This document shows, piece after piece, positions 34,312 through 45,399 of a stretch of DNA of 64,000 nucleotides (its first letter is position 1; each line of letters begins with the position of its first letter). The translations under genes were made by a program, and so were the position numbers. The notes under the pieces were generated by a model that made no database searches, was not told the origin of the DNA, and saw only the letters and a program-made list of their open reading frames with translations. The DNA is from Limnoperna fortunei (taxonomy: Eukaryota > Mollusca > Bivalvia > Mytilida > Modiolidae), in NCBI GenBank assembly GCA_944474755.1, contig OX104124.1, positions 24,898,452 through 24,962,451 of the forward strand, read 5' to 3'.

Positions 34312-35605
34312 TTAAACAAACTAGCCATGGCGCTCGCAATACTTATATACCAGAATTGTACAAACTATAAAACTAGTTGAATACCAGTGTTAGACTCTAT
34401 GCCCCTCTCCCAATGTTTATTTTCTGCCTTATAATTGTAACGGCTAACTGGACTCGGCAATATGGGATTCGGCAATTTGGGAATCGGCAATCTGGGATGC
34501 TACCGTTCATAGCACACGGGTGAGTCCTTGATTGAATTTGAATATTTAAATTATAACTATGACAAAATTAATTCTTGGCTATAGCTGATATTTTTGTCAA
34601 ACAAAAATTAAAAGGATATATTAGACACAAAAAATTAAACTGAACTTTAAGATTATTATTTTGATGTTATTTACAATGTAATTCATTGAAACAGAGACAT
34701 ATAAATACATGTAATTATATGTTTCTGATTAAAACAAACTTTTAGTTTTTTTTTCAATATAAATTTTTCAGCTATTACACATTAAAATTAAATCTGTTCT
34801 TTCTTAAATTATAAAAAAACCTCCATTTTGATATGCAAAATACCAATGAATTCTATTGTATATGCCACACTTTAATCATTTTAATGGTATAAAATACCTG
34901 TTAAAAATCAGACTATAATTTTCAAGAAATGAACTATAATTACTAAAACAACAAAACACCTTATGTTTATATATACCCCTAATTAAAAGTGGGCAAACCA
35001 GGATGACACCGTTGTTTTTATCCAGTAGGCGTTCGGGGAACACATCTTATTGTGCAATGGTCTCGTTTCAGACCCAGAATTCGTACATACTACACTAAAG
35101 ACTTAATTAGCAAGTGACATTTTCCATTATACTAGTCCCAAACAGCGTCCGTATATACATGTACAAAGTATTGAACTTATTTAAGAGAATGACTAAGTGT
35201 AGCGGATGTTTTTGTTTTAAATAATTTTCTACATATTGCGATATTTTCTACTTGCGCATAGCATGCACAAAAAGGAATGTCAACAGAATGTTCGACATTA
35301 TACTGTACAAGTGGTTTTTTTTCGCGGAAATTTAATTTTCGTTATAATCGCGGTAAAAGTTGGAACGCGAGAATAAAAAAATATGAAAAACGATCGAGTT
35401 ATTAATTCTGATTAGAAAGCGCGAAAATTAGATTGTCCACAAATAAACTCACCGTCTTTTAACAAAAACGCAAAATTTTTCCCACGCGAACGAAAACATT
35501 TATTTTATTTTTAAGCGATATATAAAAAAATTTGAGGCTCTGTCCTGGTGTTTATTACCATCTCAACGTTATGCCATAAACTTTTATAAAAATGGTTTAA
35601 AAAAT
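34312..35605. other. Unassigned AT-rich DNA
   Basis: No gene. A short tandem motif CGGCAATNTGGGA occurs three times at 34454-34498. Confidence 0.45.
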
Positions 35606-37018
35606 ATTATTTCATATCAGTAAAATTATGTTTGTTTCAATTGGATAAAACAAGGTCAGCTGGTATTAATTAATCTGCAGTAATTTGACATGAGGGCATT
35701 ACCACGACGTGATAACGCCCGTGGGCGTTATCACGTCGTGGTAATGCCCTCTCCAGTTACTAGCAGCATCAAACTGTTTAATTGTAATTTATATAAAAAA
35801 TTATATGTACATGTATAACCTTAATGAGAAAAAAATTTCCTAAAGCTTGGAAAAAATTATGTGTGTGCGTAAAAATGAAAAACAATGATACATCATGGAT
35901 CCCACATTCAAATCATATAGCAAGCAGCCACAAATAAATATTATTTCATATCAGTAAAATTATGTTTGTTTTAATTGGATAAAACAAGATCAGCTGGTAT
36001 TAATTAATTTGCAGTAATTTGACGTGAGGGCATTATCACGCCATGATAATGCCCACGGGCGTTATCACGTCGTGGTAATGCCCTCTCCAGTAACAAGCAC
36101 ATAAAACTGTTTATTTTTGATTTATAAAAAAAATATATGTACATGTACAACCCAAATGAGAAAAAAATGTCATAAAGTTTAGAAAAGTAACTGTGTATTG
36201 CCTAAAAATGCCAAACAATGATATATCATGAGGCCAAACATTCAAATCATACAGCTAGCAGCTACATAATACAGTCTTAAACACATGGTTTCTTAATTCT
36301 TCAATAAAATAAATATAATAGGTGCTTATATAGCTGGCATTGTCATGATACTTGACAGCACTCGGGACAGAGGTATTGCCTTTAACATCGATAATGCCCT
36401 CGCCTTTGGCTCGGGCATTATCAATGTTTCAGGCAATACCACTGTCCCTTGTGCAGTCAAGATATCATGACAATGCCCTCTATATAAGCAACTATTGTAT
36501 AATTATTTCATATCAGTAAAATTATGTTTGTTTTAATAGGATAAAACAAGGTCAGCTGGTATTAATTAATCTGCAGTAATTTGACGTGAGGGCATTATCA
36601 CGCCGTGATAACGCCCGTGGGCGTTATCACGTCGTGGTAATGCCCTCTCCAGTAACAAGCAACATAAACTGTTTTTTAAATATATAAATAAATATATGTA
36701 AATTTGCAACATAAATAAAGAAAACAATGTCATTCGTTTAGAAAACTGACTGTGTATATTGTGAAAATGCCCAATAATGATATATCAACATCCAAATCAT
36801 ACAGCTACAAATAAATTAATACAGTGTAAACTACATAGTATCTTAATTCTTCAATGAAATAAATACAATAGTTGCTTTATAGCTGGCATTGTCATGTAAT
36901 TGACAGCACTCGGGACAGTGGTATTGCCTTCAACATTTGGCTCGGGCATTATCAATGTTTCAGGCAATACCAATCTCCCTTGTGATATCATGACAATGCC
37001 CTCTATATAAGCAACTAT
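35606..37018. repeat. Cluster of five palindromes in a duplicated block
   Basis: Three related blocks start near 35608, 35942 and 36505 with TATTTCATATCAGTAAAATT and each contains a 60-base palindrome. The one at 35692-35751 is perfect (29-base arms, 2-base centre); those at 36026-36085 and 36588-36647 have a few mismatches. Two longer imperfect palindromes of a second type lie at 36323-36490 and 36871-37015, with GGCATTGTCATG near the left end inverted at the right end. The two types share the GGGCATTATC motif. They look like foldback elements; no transposase is present. Confidence 0.85.
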
Positions 37019-38249
37019 TGTATAAATAAAAAATACACACTGCATGTATTTGGACTTCAAGTCTATATTGCATACAACAAACTGTAATTATATACATCGA
37101 TATTGTTATCTAAAGGAAAAATCAACTTTCACCGATGACATGCCATAGTTAATTTCCTAGAAGACAATTATATTGTAACATTTAAATAACAATACCCATT
37201 GATTACTTTACATCGGATCTTTAATGTATTCCTCTTGGCCATTTAGACGTTAAGTAAAATAAGTAAAAATTAACAATCTGCACATGACAAAAGGTAAAGC
37301 CAATTGTAAACACATTGTTAGTTTGGTTTACATTTGACTGCACAATGATTGTCACGAACAAATAATCCATACAAATTTGTAACAAATGCCTTTACATAAC
37401 TTCCGGTAAGTGTTGAAGATCTTATATGTCCAGATAAGTGTGCTTTTGATTATACGGAACATCTCTGTATCTGAATGTTCTAAAGTGACGGTAAGCGATT
37501 TTTTAAAATTAAAAAATAACAAATTATTTGCAAGCTTACAAATTCGTATACGGTACCGGGTGGCGGTATTCTCCATAAAACAAATTGTGACGATAGTAAT
37601 ATGACCTATACACTGTAGTGTCTCACGTTGTACACTGGGTACGGACGAGGCAATGAAAGTCATATGTCCGGTACAGAACAATCTATGACATGGTTATATT
37701 CATGAAAGTGTACTGAGTTGTCTCAAGTTGTGTCTTACAATACTGAGGTGTGCAAAGCTAGTCCTGTTAACAGGGAAATGAAAAATGTTTTTTAAGAGTA
37801 CCGGGTAGCGAAAATTACGTTTATAGGCAGTATAGAGTGGGGAGTCCTTACATCGGCAGTTGAACAGCTAGAAAATTACTAGAATTACGTACATGTCGTG
37901 TAATCATTTGCTATCGCAACCGTACTTTTCTATATTATAACATATTTCTCCCTATATCTATATAACAGTAGTGCACTTTGCACACAGTACTCTCCTCTGT
38001 TAAATTAAGACCTGCTGTGACTGTGTCATTATGCCGTGTATAATTAAACCGTGTTCCGAATGGGATTTTGGAAGGCATTGTGTTGACTTAATCAATAAAT
38101 GCATTTAATATACTCTAAATACGGAAGCGTATAAGGGCCACATTATAATATTTTATTTTTTAGTTTGTCAACTTTAATCTTGGCAATTCCAACATTATTC
38201 TTGGAATTATCTACTTTAATTTTGGAAAAAATAACTCTATTCTCCAAAA
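37019..38249. other. Unassigned AT-rich DNA
   Basis: No gene or strong repeat seen; short open frames on both strands overlap one another and have no recognisable domain. Confidence 0.4.
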
Positions 38250-39006
38250 TATACGGAAAGCGCAAGGTATCGTCATACTTCAGACTTCTGACTTCATAGT
38301 TCAGCCTTCCGACTTCATACTTTAATGTTAAAACTTCTCGTTTCATACTTCTAAGTTCAGACTTAAGAATTTAGACTTCTCACTTCAGACTTCACAGTTC
38401 TGTTAATTATATAAGCATATATTTTCGCGCCAATCAGATTTTCTCGTCGAATTATTTCTGTACGGAGAACATTATGTTCATATAAATCCACACGGAGTTG
38501 TTTTTTTATACGCCAATGATTAGGATTTTCATAACATTATATACGGATTTGTTTTTTAATTCTAAGATATAAAATGGAGACAAATGGCAGATTCTAAATT
38601 ACATAAAATATTACAAACATTTTGTTTCTTATTGGTTCTTATCTGATGACCTTTCATACACTTGGATTGGTTTTTTGTTTCATTGGATAATATCCCCAAA
38701 ACAAAAAAAATGTAGCCATCTAAAGCTAGAACTAAATATTGAATTAAAAGTCTTCATTCTACCATTATTGAAAGTCTGTGGTAAGACGACTCAATGTTTT
38801 CCAATTTGTGATTGGCGCGAAAAAAATATGTTTATATAATAAACAGTCAGAAGTGATAAGTCTGAATTCTGAATTCTGAGCTTTGAACTTAAAAGTATGA
38901 AGTCAGAAATATGAAACGAGAAGTTTTAACATTGAACTATGAAGTCAGAAGTCTGAACTATGAAGACATAAGTCTGAAGTATGAAGATACCTCGCGCTTT
39001 CCGTAG
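38250..39006. repeat. Foldback element, about 190-base arms
   Basis: Left arm 38250-38437 and right arm 38809-39006 are inverted relatives. Matching landmarks are CGGAAAGCGC near both outer ends and TTTTCGCGCCAATCA near the inner ends. Within the arms, short degenerate TTCAGACTTCTGACTTCATA repeats cause partial self-similarity. The interior is AT-rich and non-coding. Confidence 0.75.
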
Positions 39007-39363
39007 AAATATAAAATTTTCTGTATTGTAATTTATTTACATTGTAATTTTGTTAACATATCTCTTACCGTCCTTTTGTGATTAAAAAATAATTGTGTAT
39101 TGTTGTTACATAAATAGTATCAGTTCTTTATGTATTTTATTGTTCCATGTCAGCGAGGAGTTCATGTGGTGTTATTACACGTAAATAGTCTTATCAATGT
39201 CATGTGTTCTCTTTTTATATACACATGTATCTTTATTTTGCGAAAGTTACACCCGTACGGGTCATAGCAAACATAAACTGTTACATAATAAACAATACAC
39301 ATGACAATACGTCAAAAAAGTATAGAGAATATCATTACATAATACAAACAAGATAATTACAGC
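39007..39363. other. Unassigned AT-rich DNA
   Basis: Nothing recognised between the two foldback elements. Confidence 0.4.
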
Positions 39364-39955
39364 TATAGTCAACTTTACCGTGTCCATACGACGGGTTTTT
39401 GCTTGACAAAATTTGAAAACTGCTACCGCGTTTGGTCGAGTTTATGGTCCTTTTGTATATCTCATATTACACTATTTGAAAGTAACAATTATTTTCCACA
39501 GTTAATCAGCTTTTTGAAATGCGGCCTTTTTTCCATATGGCTAGATCGATTGTCCATAGGAAGTCAGCCATTTTTGTATCTTAAGGGCTCTAATGTTGTT
39601 TACAAACGTTCGTCTGTTTTCGTAACGTACAATGGTATTCGAACAAACCGCGAGACTTTTCCCGCCTCAACTGCAGACGACAACACCCGAAGGATTTCGA
39701 ATAGACAACAATGGAATTTTCCTATCGTACAGTTCCGTTCAAAACAAGGTCAAAATTTAGTATGGAAAATCGATCTGGCGAAATGAAAAAACGGCCGCAT
39801 TTCAAAAAGCCGATTAACTGTGGAAAATAATTGTTACTTTCAAATAGTGTAATATGAGATATACAAAAGGACCATAAACTCGACCAAACGCGGTAGCAGT
39901 TTTCAAATTTTGTCGAGCAAAAACCTGTCGTATGGACACGGTAAAGTTGACTATA
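39364..39955. repeat. Foldback MITE, about 195-base terminal inverted repeats
   Basis: TATAGTCAACTTTACCGTGT at 39364 is inverted at the right end (39936-39955), and near-perfect pairing continues inward to about 39560 and 39757. The outermost TA may be the target duplication. The 127-codon open frame inside is formed largely by the inverted arm and has no ATG start, so it is not called as a gene. Confidence 0.85.
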
Positions 39956-40129
39956 GGTAAATGCGTGTATTTAAAATATTTTACTAGAGGAACTTTGACC
40001 AATGTGGACCCTATGTTCGTAGTGCCAATGACTACTTCATAAAGTCGCATACAATTGGAATCAGTTCCAATTTCGGATTCAAAATTTGGTGCATATGAAT
40101 AATTTGATTAATATTAAAATCAATATTTT

Positions 40130-40862
40130 GATTTAAATTTATAGAACATATTTCTGCTTTATTCGTTGTTAATATTACAATGCAAGAGAAAATGATATTC
40201 GTCTTCGACAACTTCACATACAGAACACAATCTATTTTCTCTTGCTATAGTTCTATATCTTCCTAATTCTATATTTAGTTTGTGGGCGCTGACTTTAAGT
40301 TGTGTTAAAAGTTACCTGTTTTTAAAACTTGTTTCTTTCAATAGATACTTTTCTAAGCCAAATTCAGTCTTTATTTGTTTATATAAAAATAATTTAGAAT
40401 CATCGGTAAAGCTGGATAGTTTCTGCATTATTTTATTATTGTAATTATCTTCTACTTTTTGTTTAATATTACATTTTAAGTTCTCTTTAATGCTTAGAAA
40501 GAAAAAGTTGTATCGAAATTTTCAAATTCAGTAATATCTAATTCACACTCTTCAAATATCTTTGAAGCAAGGGTGTACCATGAGTACATTCCCTATCTAT
40601 GTAGTTTTTTGTTTAACATATGTGCCTCTTTCAATAATGGGTTAATATTTTCAGAGTTTAATCTACTGAAATACATCATTACTTGACTTTTAACAAAACT
40701 CTCAATTAGTAATCTTCCAAGTTCTGTCTCGGATGAGATATTGCATGCAGTTTTTTAAGACCTAAAATCGATTTGCAATATCTGCTATGCATTTTTCCAA
40801 ATAGAGATCTATCAGCCAAGGTCAGATCATCACAAATATTACCATTTCTAGTGGCTCTATCA
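40130..40862 (-). pseudogene. Decayed LINE C-terminal region (LINE B)
   Basis: Reading the minus strand, fragments in more than one frame give the post-RT part of a LINE: HSRYCKSILGLKKTACN, ETELGRLLIESFVKSQ, FEECELDITEFENFD, KTEFGLEKYLLKETSFK, SAHKLNIELGRYRTIAREN and the zinc-binding CSVCEVVEDEYHFLLHC. At least one frameshift (near 40500) and one stop codon are present. RT and endonuclease are missing. Confidence 0.85.
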
Positions 40863-40924
40863 TTTGCTACATATATATTTAATCTGATAATCCTTTGTAG
40901 CTACAATGGTTTGCAGAAGATACA

Positions 40925-42190
40925 TGTAACAAGTGATATATAATACAAACAATACAATACAATACAATAAAAAAACAATACAAAAAACTATTTACAATAT
41001 TTACAAGTACAGAGAGTTCGGAGGACTAACACAAAAATTTATATGTCTTATAAATGCACAAAGCTTTCTCAATTTTGATTTTATTGTAATGTTCATAAAT
41101 TCATTTAATTTCAGCACATTCGGGCGAACTGTATATTTTTTATCAATATATTTGTTTCTTTCTTCTGACATAAATTTACATTTCATGATAAATTGATATT
41201 CGTCCCAAAGTTCGCCTAAGTCACATAATTCACAAATCCTTCTATCTCTATTTATATTCCCCCATCTTCCACTCTCCATAGGTAATTTATGTTCGACCGT
41301 TCTAAATCTACATAGAGTAAAAGCGTCACGAAACCCTAAGATGTCCAGATATTTTTAAAAATAAAAATTTTCTTTAAAGATACGATAATTCAGTGTTTTG
41401 GGGTTGTTTTGAATATCCGCATGCCATAATTGTTTAAACTGGTCTTGAAGTTTTATCTTGACAGTGGTTTTCGGCCAAATATGATAGGCCAGTTTCATTT
41501 AGTATGAACTCGACATTCGTCAACCATTCAAAGTTTGTACTAGTTTCATGTGATATATTAAGTAATAATCTGTAAGAGAGAATTGACAATTGTGTGTGCT
41601 TACCACATAACAGATTTGCCCAGTAGGCAATATTGCGTACTTTAATTTCTATATTTAGAGGGAAGCGTCCGGGTTCCCCATAGATTACATAGCTTGGAGT
41701 CGAAGATTTCAAATGAAGAAGTTTATAAAATTTTAGATGGATTTTTTCTAATATATCATTGTTTCCAAAGCCCCAAATTTCACATTCATAAAGTACAATT
41801 GGCTTAACAAGTTTATCGAACAAATCAAGTTGACATCCAATTGAGAGATTATGGCTTTTTCCCCTTTTGATAACTTCGTACATTGCTTTTGTGACTTTGT
41901 CCACACGATATTTTTTACACAGTTTAAATTACCTATTCTTAGAAAAATATATTGCTGGGTAATTAAATTCCTTTTCCAATGTCTAAATCAAAATTCCCAT
42001 ACATGAATTTTAGGTTTGTTGGCATTATACCATTGCATAAAACCATTATTTTAGTTTTATCAACATTAACTTTCATTTTCCATTTGTTGCAATATACATG
42101 GAATTTGTCAATCAATAATTGGAGATCTTTTGATGATTCTGCCATTAATACGGTGTCGTCGGCATATAGAATTGCAATAAGTTTAATATA
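40925..42190 (-). pseudogene. LINE A, 3' piece (RT catalytic core to C-terminus), interrupted element
   Basis: The minus strand reads KLIAILYADDTVLMAESS at about 42130-42185, with the catalytic YADD. It continues through KMKVNVDKTKIMV, LFDKLVKPIVLYECEIWGFG and YGEPGRFPLNIEIKVRNIAYW, and ends with a zinc-binding ICELCDLGELWDEYQFIMKC. Frameshifts separate the open blocks 41963-42145, 41434-41904 and 41001-41279. The 3' end has a repeated TATTG/TTGTA simple tail at 40940-40980. The 5' end stops abruptly at a TA tract where the tRNA-like units begin. The missing upstream part is at 45398-46375. Confidence 0.88.
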
Positions 42191-42640
42191 TATATATTGG
42201 TTACGAAAAATTCCATCGTCACACGCTAGTACACATGTACTATGTCTACGTCTACGTTCACCCCGGTTAATGAAGCTATATTTTTATATAGCGGATTTGG
42301 CCGAGGGGTCTAGACCGCTGGACATAGTGCAGGCGATTTGGTGCCACAGTGTCACAACGGTGTGAGTTCGAATCCCGCTGAGGGTAAACAAAAATTTGAC
42401 AGTGTTAAAAATCTAATTCAAACAGTGTTGGGTTTAATTTGTAGAAGTATATATAAAATTTGATATTAACCCTGTATTTCTGATGTTTCAGAAATCCGCT
42501 GGATAGATATATTATATGGTTGTCACAATACTTAGACGTTTGTATATAATTTACTTACTGTGACTGTATGACAAGCAACTTTGTCATCCTATATAATATA
42601 TACAAAAATGCTGAATTAGATTACTGTCAAATTAATATGT
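42191..42640 (+). repeat. tRNA-like 446-bp unit, copy 1 of tandem array
   Basis: A complete unit. The tRNA-like core is 42290-42500: AGCGGATTT, A box TGGCCGAGGGG, B box GAGTTCGAATCCCGC near 42364, AT-rich body, hairpin TTTCTGA-TGTT-TCAGAAA, and closing AAATCCGCT at 42492-42500. The A box and long variable region suggest a Leu/Ser-type tRNA ancestor. The next unit follows directly at a 446-base period. Confidence 0.85.
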
Positions 42641-43086
42641 ATTGGTTACGAAAAATTCCATCGTCACACGCTAGTACACATGTACTATGTCTACGTCTAC
42701 GATTCACCCCGGTTAATGAAGCTATATTTTTATATAGCGGATTTGGCCGAGGGGTCTAGACCGCTGGACATAGTGCAGGCGATTTGGTGCCACAGTGTCA
42801 CAACGGTGTGAGTTCGAATCCCGCTGAGGGTAAACAAAAATTTGACAGTGTTAAAAATCTAATTCAAACAGTGTTGGGTTTAATTTGTAGAAGTATATAT
42901 AAAATTTGATATTAACCCTGTATTTCTGATGTTTCAGAAATCCGCTGGATAGATATATTATATGGTTGTCACAATACTTAGACGTTTGTATATAATTTAC
43001 TTACTGTGACTGTATGACAAGCAACTTTGTCATCCTATATAATATATACAAAAATGCTGAATTTGATTACTGTCAAATTAATATGT
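42641..43086 (+). repeat. tRNA-like 446-bp unit, copy 2
   Basis: Nearly identical to copy 1, with its tRNA-like core at 42736-42946, also 211 bases. Both boxes, the terminal hairpin and both closing strands are intact. Confidence 0.88.
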
Positions 43087-43338
43087 ATTGGTTACGAAAA
43101 ATTCCATCGTCACACGCTAGTACACATGTACTATGTCTACGTCTACGATTCACCCCGGTTAATGAAGCTATATTTTTATATAGCGGATTTGGCCGAGGGG
43201 TCTAGACCGCTGGACATAGTGCAGGCGATTTGGTGCCACAGTGTCACAACGGTGTGAGTTCGAATCCCGCTGAGGGTAAACAAAAATTTGACAGTGTTAA
43301 AAATCTAATTCAAACAGTGTTGGGTTTAATTTGTAGAA

Positions 43339-43345
<7 letters not shown>
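43087..43345 (+). repeat. tRNA-like unit, copy 3, truncated
   Basis: Starts like the other two and has AGCGGATTT at 43182 and an intact B box. It breaks off at GTAGAAGTATATA in a TA tract at 43341, so it lacks the terminal hairpin and closing strand. The truncated PLE begins straight after the TA tract. Confidence 0.85.

Positions 43346-43370
<25 letters not shown>
43341..43370. repeat. (TA)n microsatellite at PLE 5' break
   Basis: About 14 TA dinucleotides between the truncated tRNA-like unit and the truncated PLE. Length is probably polymorphic. Confidence 0.9.
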
Positions 43371-43373
<3 letters not shown>

Positions 43374-44731
43374 TTACCATCTTACATAAAAGACACAACC
43401 GACTACCTGCGTAAAATGGAATCCATGAATCCACTTCCACCGGACACAATCCTCGTCTCCATGGATGTAACATCATTGTACACCAATATACCACACGACG
43501 ACGGCATAACAGCATGCAAGGAGGTCTGGGAACAACGCGACATCAAAGATCCCCCCACTGAGTGCCTAATTCAACTACTTGAACTTGTATTAAAACATAA
43601 CAATTTTACGTTTAATGGGAGCACTAGTTACAAATTAACGGAACAGCCATGGGAACCAAAATGGCACCATCCTATGCTAACATCTTTATGGGAAAACTCG
43701 AGAAACAACTTCTAAACTCTTCTCTCCACCATCCACTCTCATGGTTTAGGTTCATTGATGATGTTGACATGAAATGGATTGAAAGCGAGGAAAACCTTAA
43801 ACAGTTCTTTGACCACGCTAACAGTATACATTCTTCTATCAAATTCACACATGAAATGTCCACATCTAAAATCTCATTCTTAGATACCACTACCACCGTA
43901 ATAGATGGAATTATGTCAACCGATCTGTACTGTAAACCCACAGATAAACATCAGTACCTCTCACCAAACAGCTGCCATCCTAAACATTGCAGCAAAAGTA
44001 TTCCTTACAGCCAAGCTCTGCGAGTTAAACGCATCTGTTCTACGGAGGCTAAAACTAAACAGCGTCTTGGAGAGCTTCGATGCCATCTAAAGCAGAGAGG
44101 ATACAATAACAAAAACATATCAATAGGTTTTAATAAAGCCAACAACATCAGTAGGGACCAGCTCCTGCAGTACAGAGAAAAGAAAACTAACAATAGAGTC
44201 CCGTTTGTCCTAACATACCACCCAGCTTTTAAAGACATCGCACGTACTATCCGCGAACGATGGACAACAATTGAAAAACATCATCAACTTTCAAAAATAT
44301 TTCCAGAACCTCCTGTAATGGCCTTTAGAAAACCCAAAAGTTTAAAAGATCAGTTAGTCCGAGCAGAAATGTCGTCACGTAGCCGCCAATCGGGGCAATG
44401 CTGCATCTGTGGTGACGGTCGTTGTATGACATGTGATCACATACAACACACCCAACACTTCACTAGCACATCAAATGTTGGTGAGTCTGTGCAACGATTC
44501 AGCAAACGAATGAACGGGCACAGAAGCGACACAAGATGCAAACCAAACTTACCCCTTAATAGGCACCTACGTACGCACGGCACTGCAATAGCTGAAATTT
44601 TTAATAAACTCAGGGTGACCCTAATAGACCATAACCCAAGGTGGACAGACAAACAGAGAAAAGAGAAAGAAAGTTTTTGGATAAAAACATTGGGAACATC
44701 ATTTCCGAAGGGAATTAATGAAAAATTATAG
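43371..44731 (+). pseudogene. Penelope-like element, 5'-truncated and frameshifted
   Basis: The first frame reads [12 protein letters not shown] and then RT motif A ([19 protein letters not shown]), with a frame change near 43640. The second frame continues [19 protein letters not shown], the catalytic FIDDVDMKW and ISFLDTT. It then has the linker with IFPEPPVMAF and a CICGDGRCMTCDH cysteine cluster, and the C-terminal part ending SFWIKTLGTSFPKGINEKL. The GIY-YIG core is internally deleted: the text passes from TSTSN straight to VGES, so the VIY...QYVG segment seen in the PLE at 3527 is missing. It was inserted in the same orientation as the adjacent tRNA-like units. The element is defective in both enzymatic domains. 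Confidence 0.92.
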
Positions 44732-45089
44732 GACCTTAGACCAGATACAACTATGGTCTCCGAATATTCATTGTGAATTACGTGTCGTTTTATTTATTTT
44801 AAAACTGCTTTTTTGTATATATATTGATTGTAACCGTATAAATAGTGCTTCATATTTAAATACATGTACATACTTGTAATAGCACTAACAAAAAAACATT
44901 TTTTCGTTAATTACTAGATATAGTATACATCACATACGTATAACGACAAAACCTTTTTATGTATCTAGATGTTGTTGTACATATTTTTAAACGAATATAT
45001 TATTATTTTAGTCTGTACAGCATCGTTATCTACCGTAACGATCCAACATCCCGTACGAACAATTGTTGACTATTTTTTTAGACGAATTA
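44732..45089 (+). other. Probable PLE 3' flank
   Basis: AT-rich non-coding sequence after the PLE stop codon, ending at another TA tract. It does not carry the GGCC/GGTC hairpin seen next to the PLE at 3527. Confidence 0.5.
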
Positions 45090-45360
45090 TATATATATAT
45101 ATTTATATAGCGGATTTGGCCGAGGGGTCTAGACCGCTGGACATAGTGCAGGCGAATTGGTGCCACAGTGTCACAACGGTGTGAGTTCGAATCCCGCTGA
45201 GGGAAAGCAAAAATTTGACAGTGTTAAAAATCTAATTCAAACAGTGTTGGGCTTAATTTGTAGACGTATATATAAATATTTGATATTAACCCTGTATTTC
45301 TGATGTCTCAGAAATCCGCTGGATAGATATATTATATGGTTGTCACAATACTTAGACGTT

Positions 45361-45361
<1 letters not shown>
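45090..45361 (+). repeat. tRNA-like unit downstream of the PLE
   Basis: The core runs 45109-45320 (AGCGGATTT to AAATCCGCT, 212 bases), with A box, B box and terminal hairpin; the hairpin loop is TGTC instead of TGTT. It lies in the same orientation as the upstream array. It is bordered on the right by a long (TA)n tract and then by the resumed LINE A. Confidence 0.85.

Positions 45362-45397
<36 letters not shown>
45362..45397. repeat. (TA)n microsatellite at right edge of nested insertion
   Basis: About 17 TA dinucleotides between the tRNA-like unit and the 5' piece of LINE A. Confidence 0.9.

Positions 45398-45399
<2 letters not shown>

Noticed and set aside
37352..37681. 109-codon minus-strand open frame
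   Set aside because: It overlaps an opposite-strand frame of similar quality, lacks any motif and shows no coding-like features.
39403..39786. 127-codon plus-strand open frame
   Set aside because: It has no ATG start, lies mostly in the arms of a foldback element and has no domain.
42290..42390. Genuine tRNA gene
   Set aside because: The A and B boxes are present, but the T-stem and acceptor stem do not close at the normal distance; it is tRNA-derived, not a tRNA gene.
42481..42500. Hammerhead-like CTGATG...GAAATC in the tRNA-like unit
   Set aside because: There is no room for stem II; the sequence is better explained as a simple TTTCTGA/TCAGAAA hairpin.
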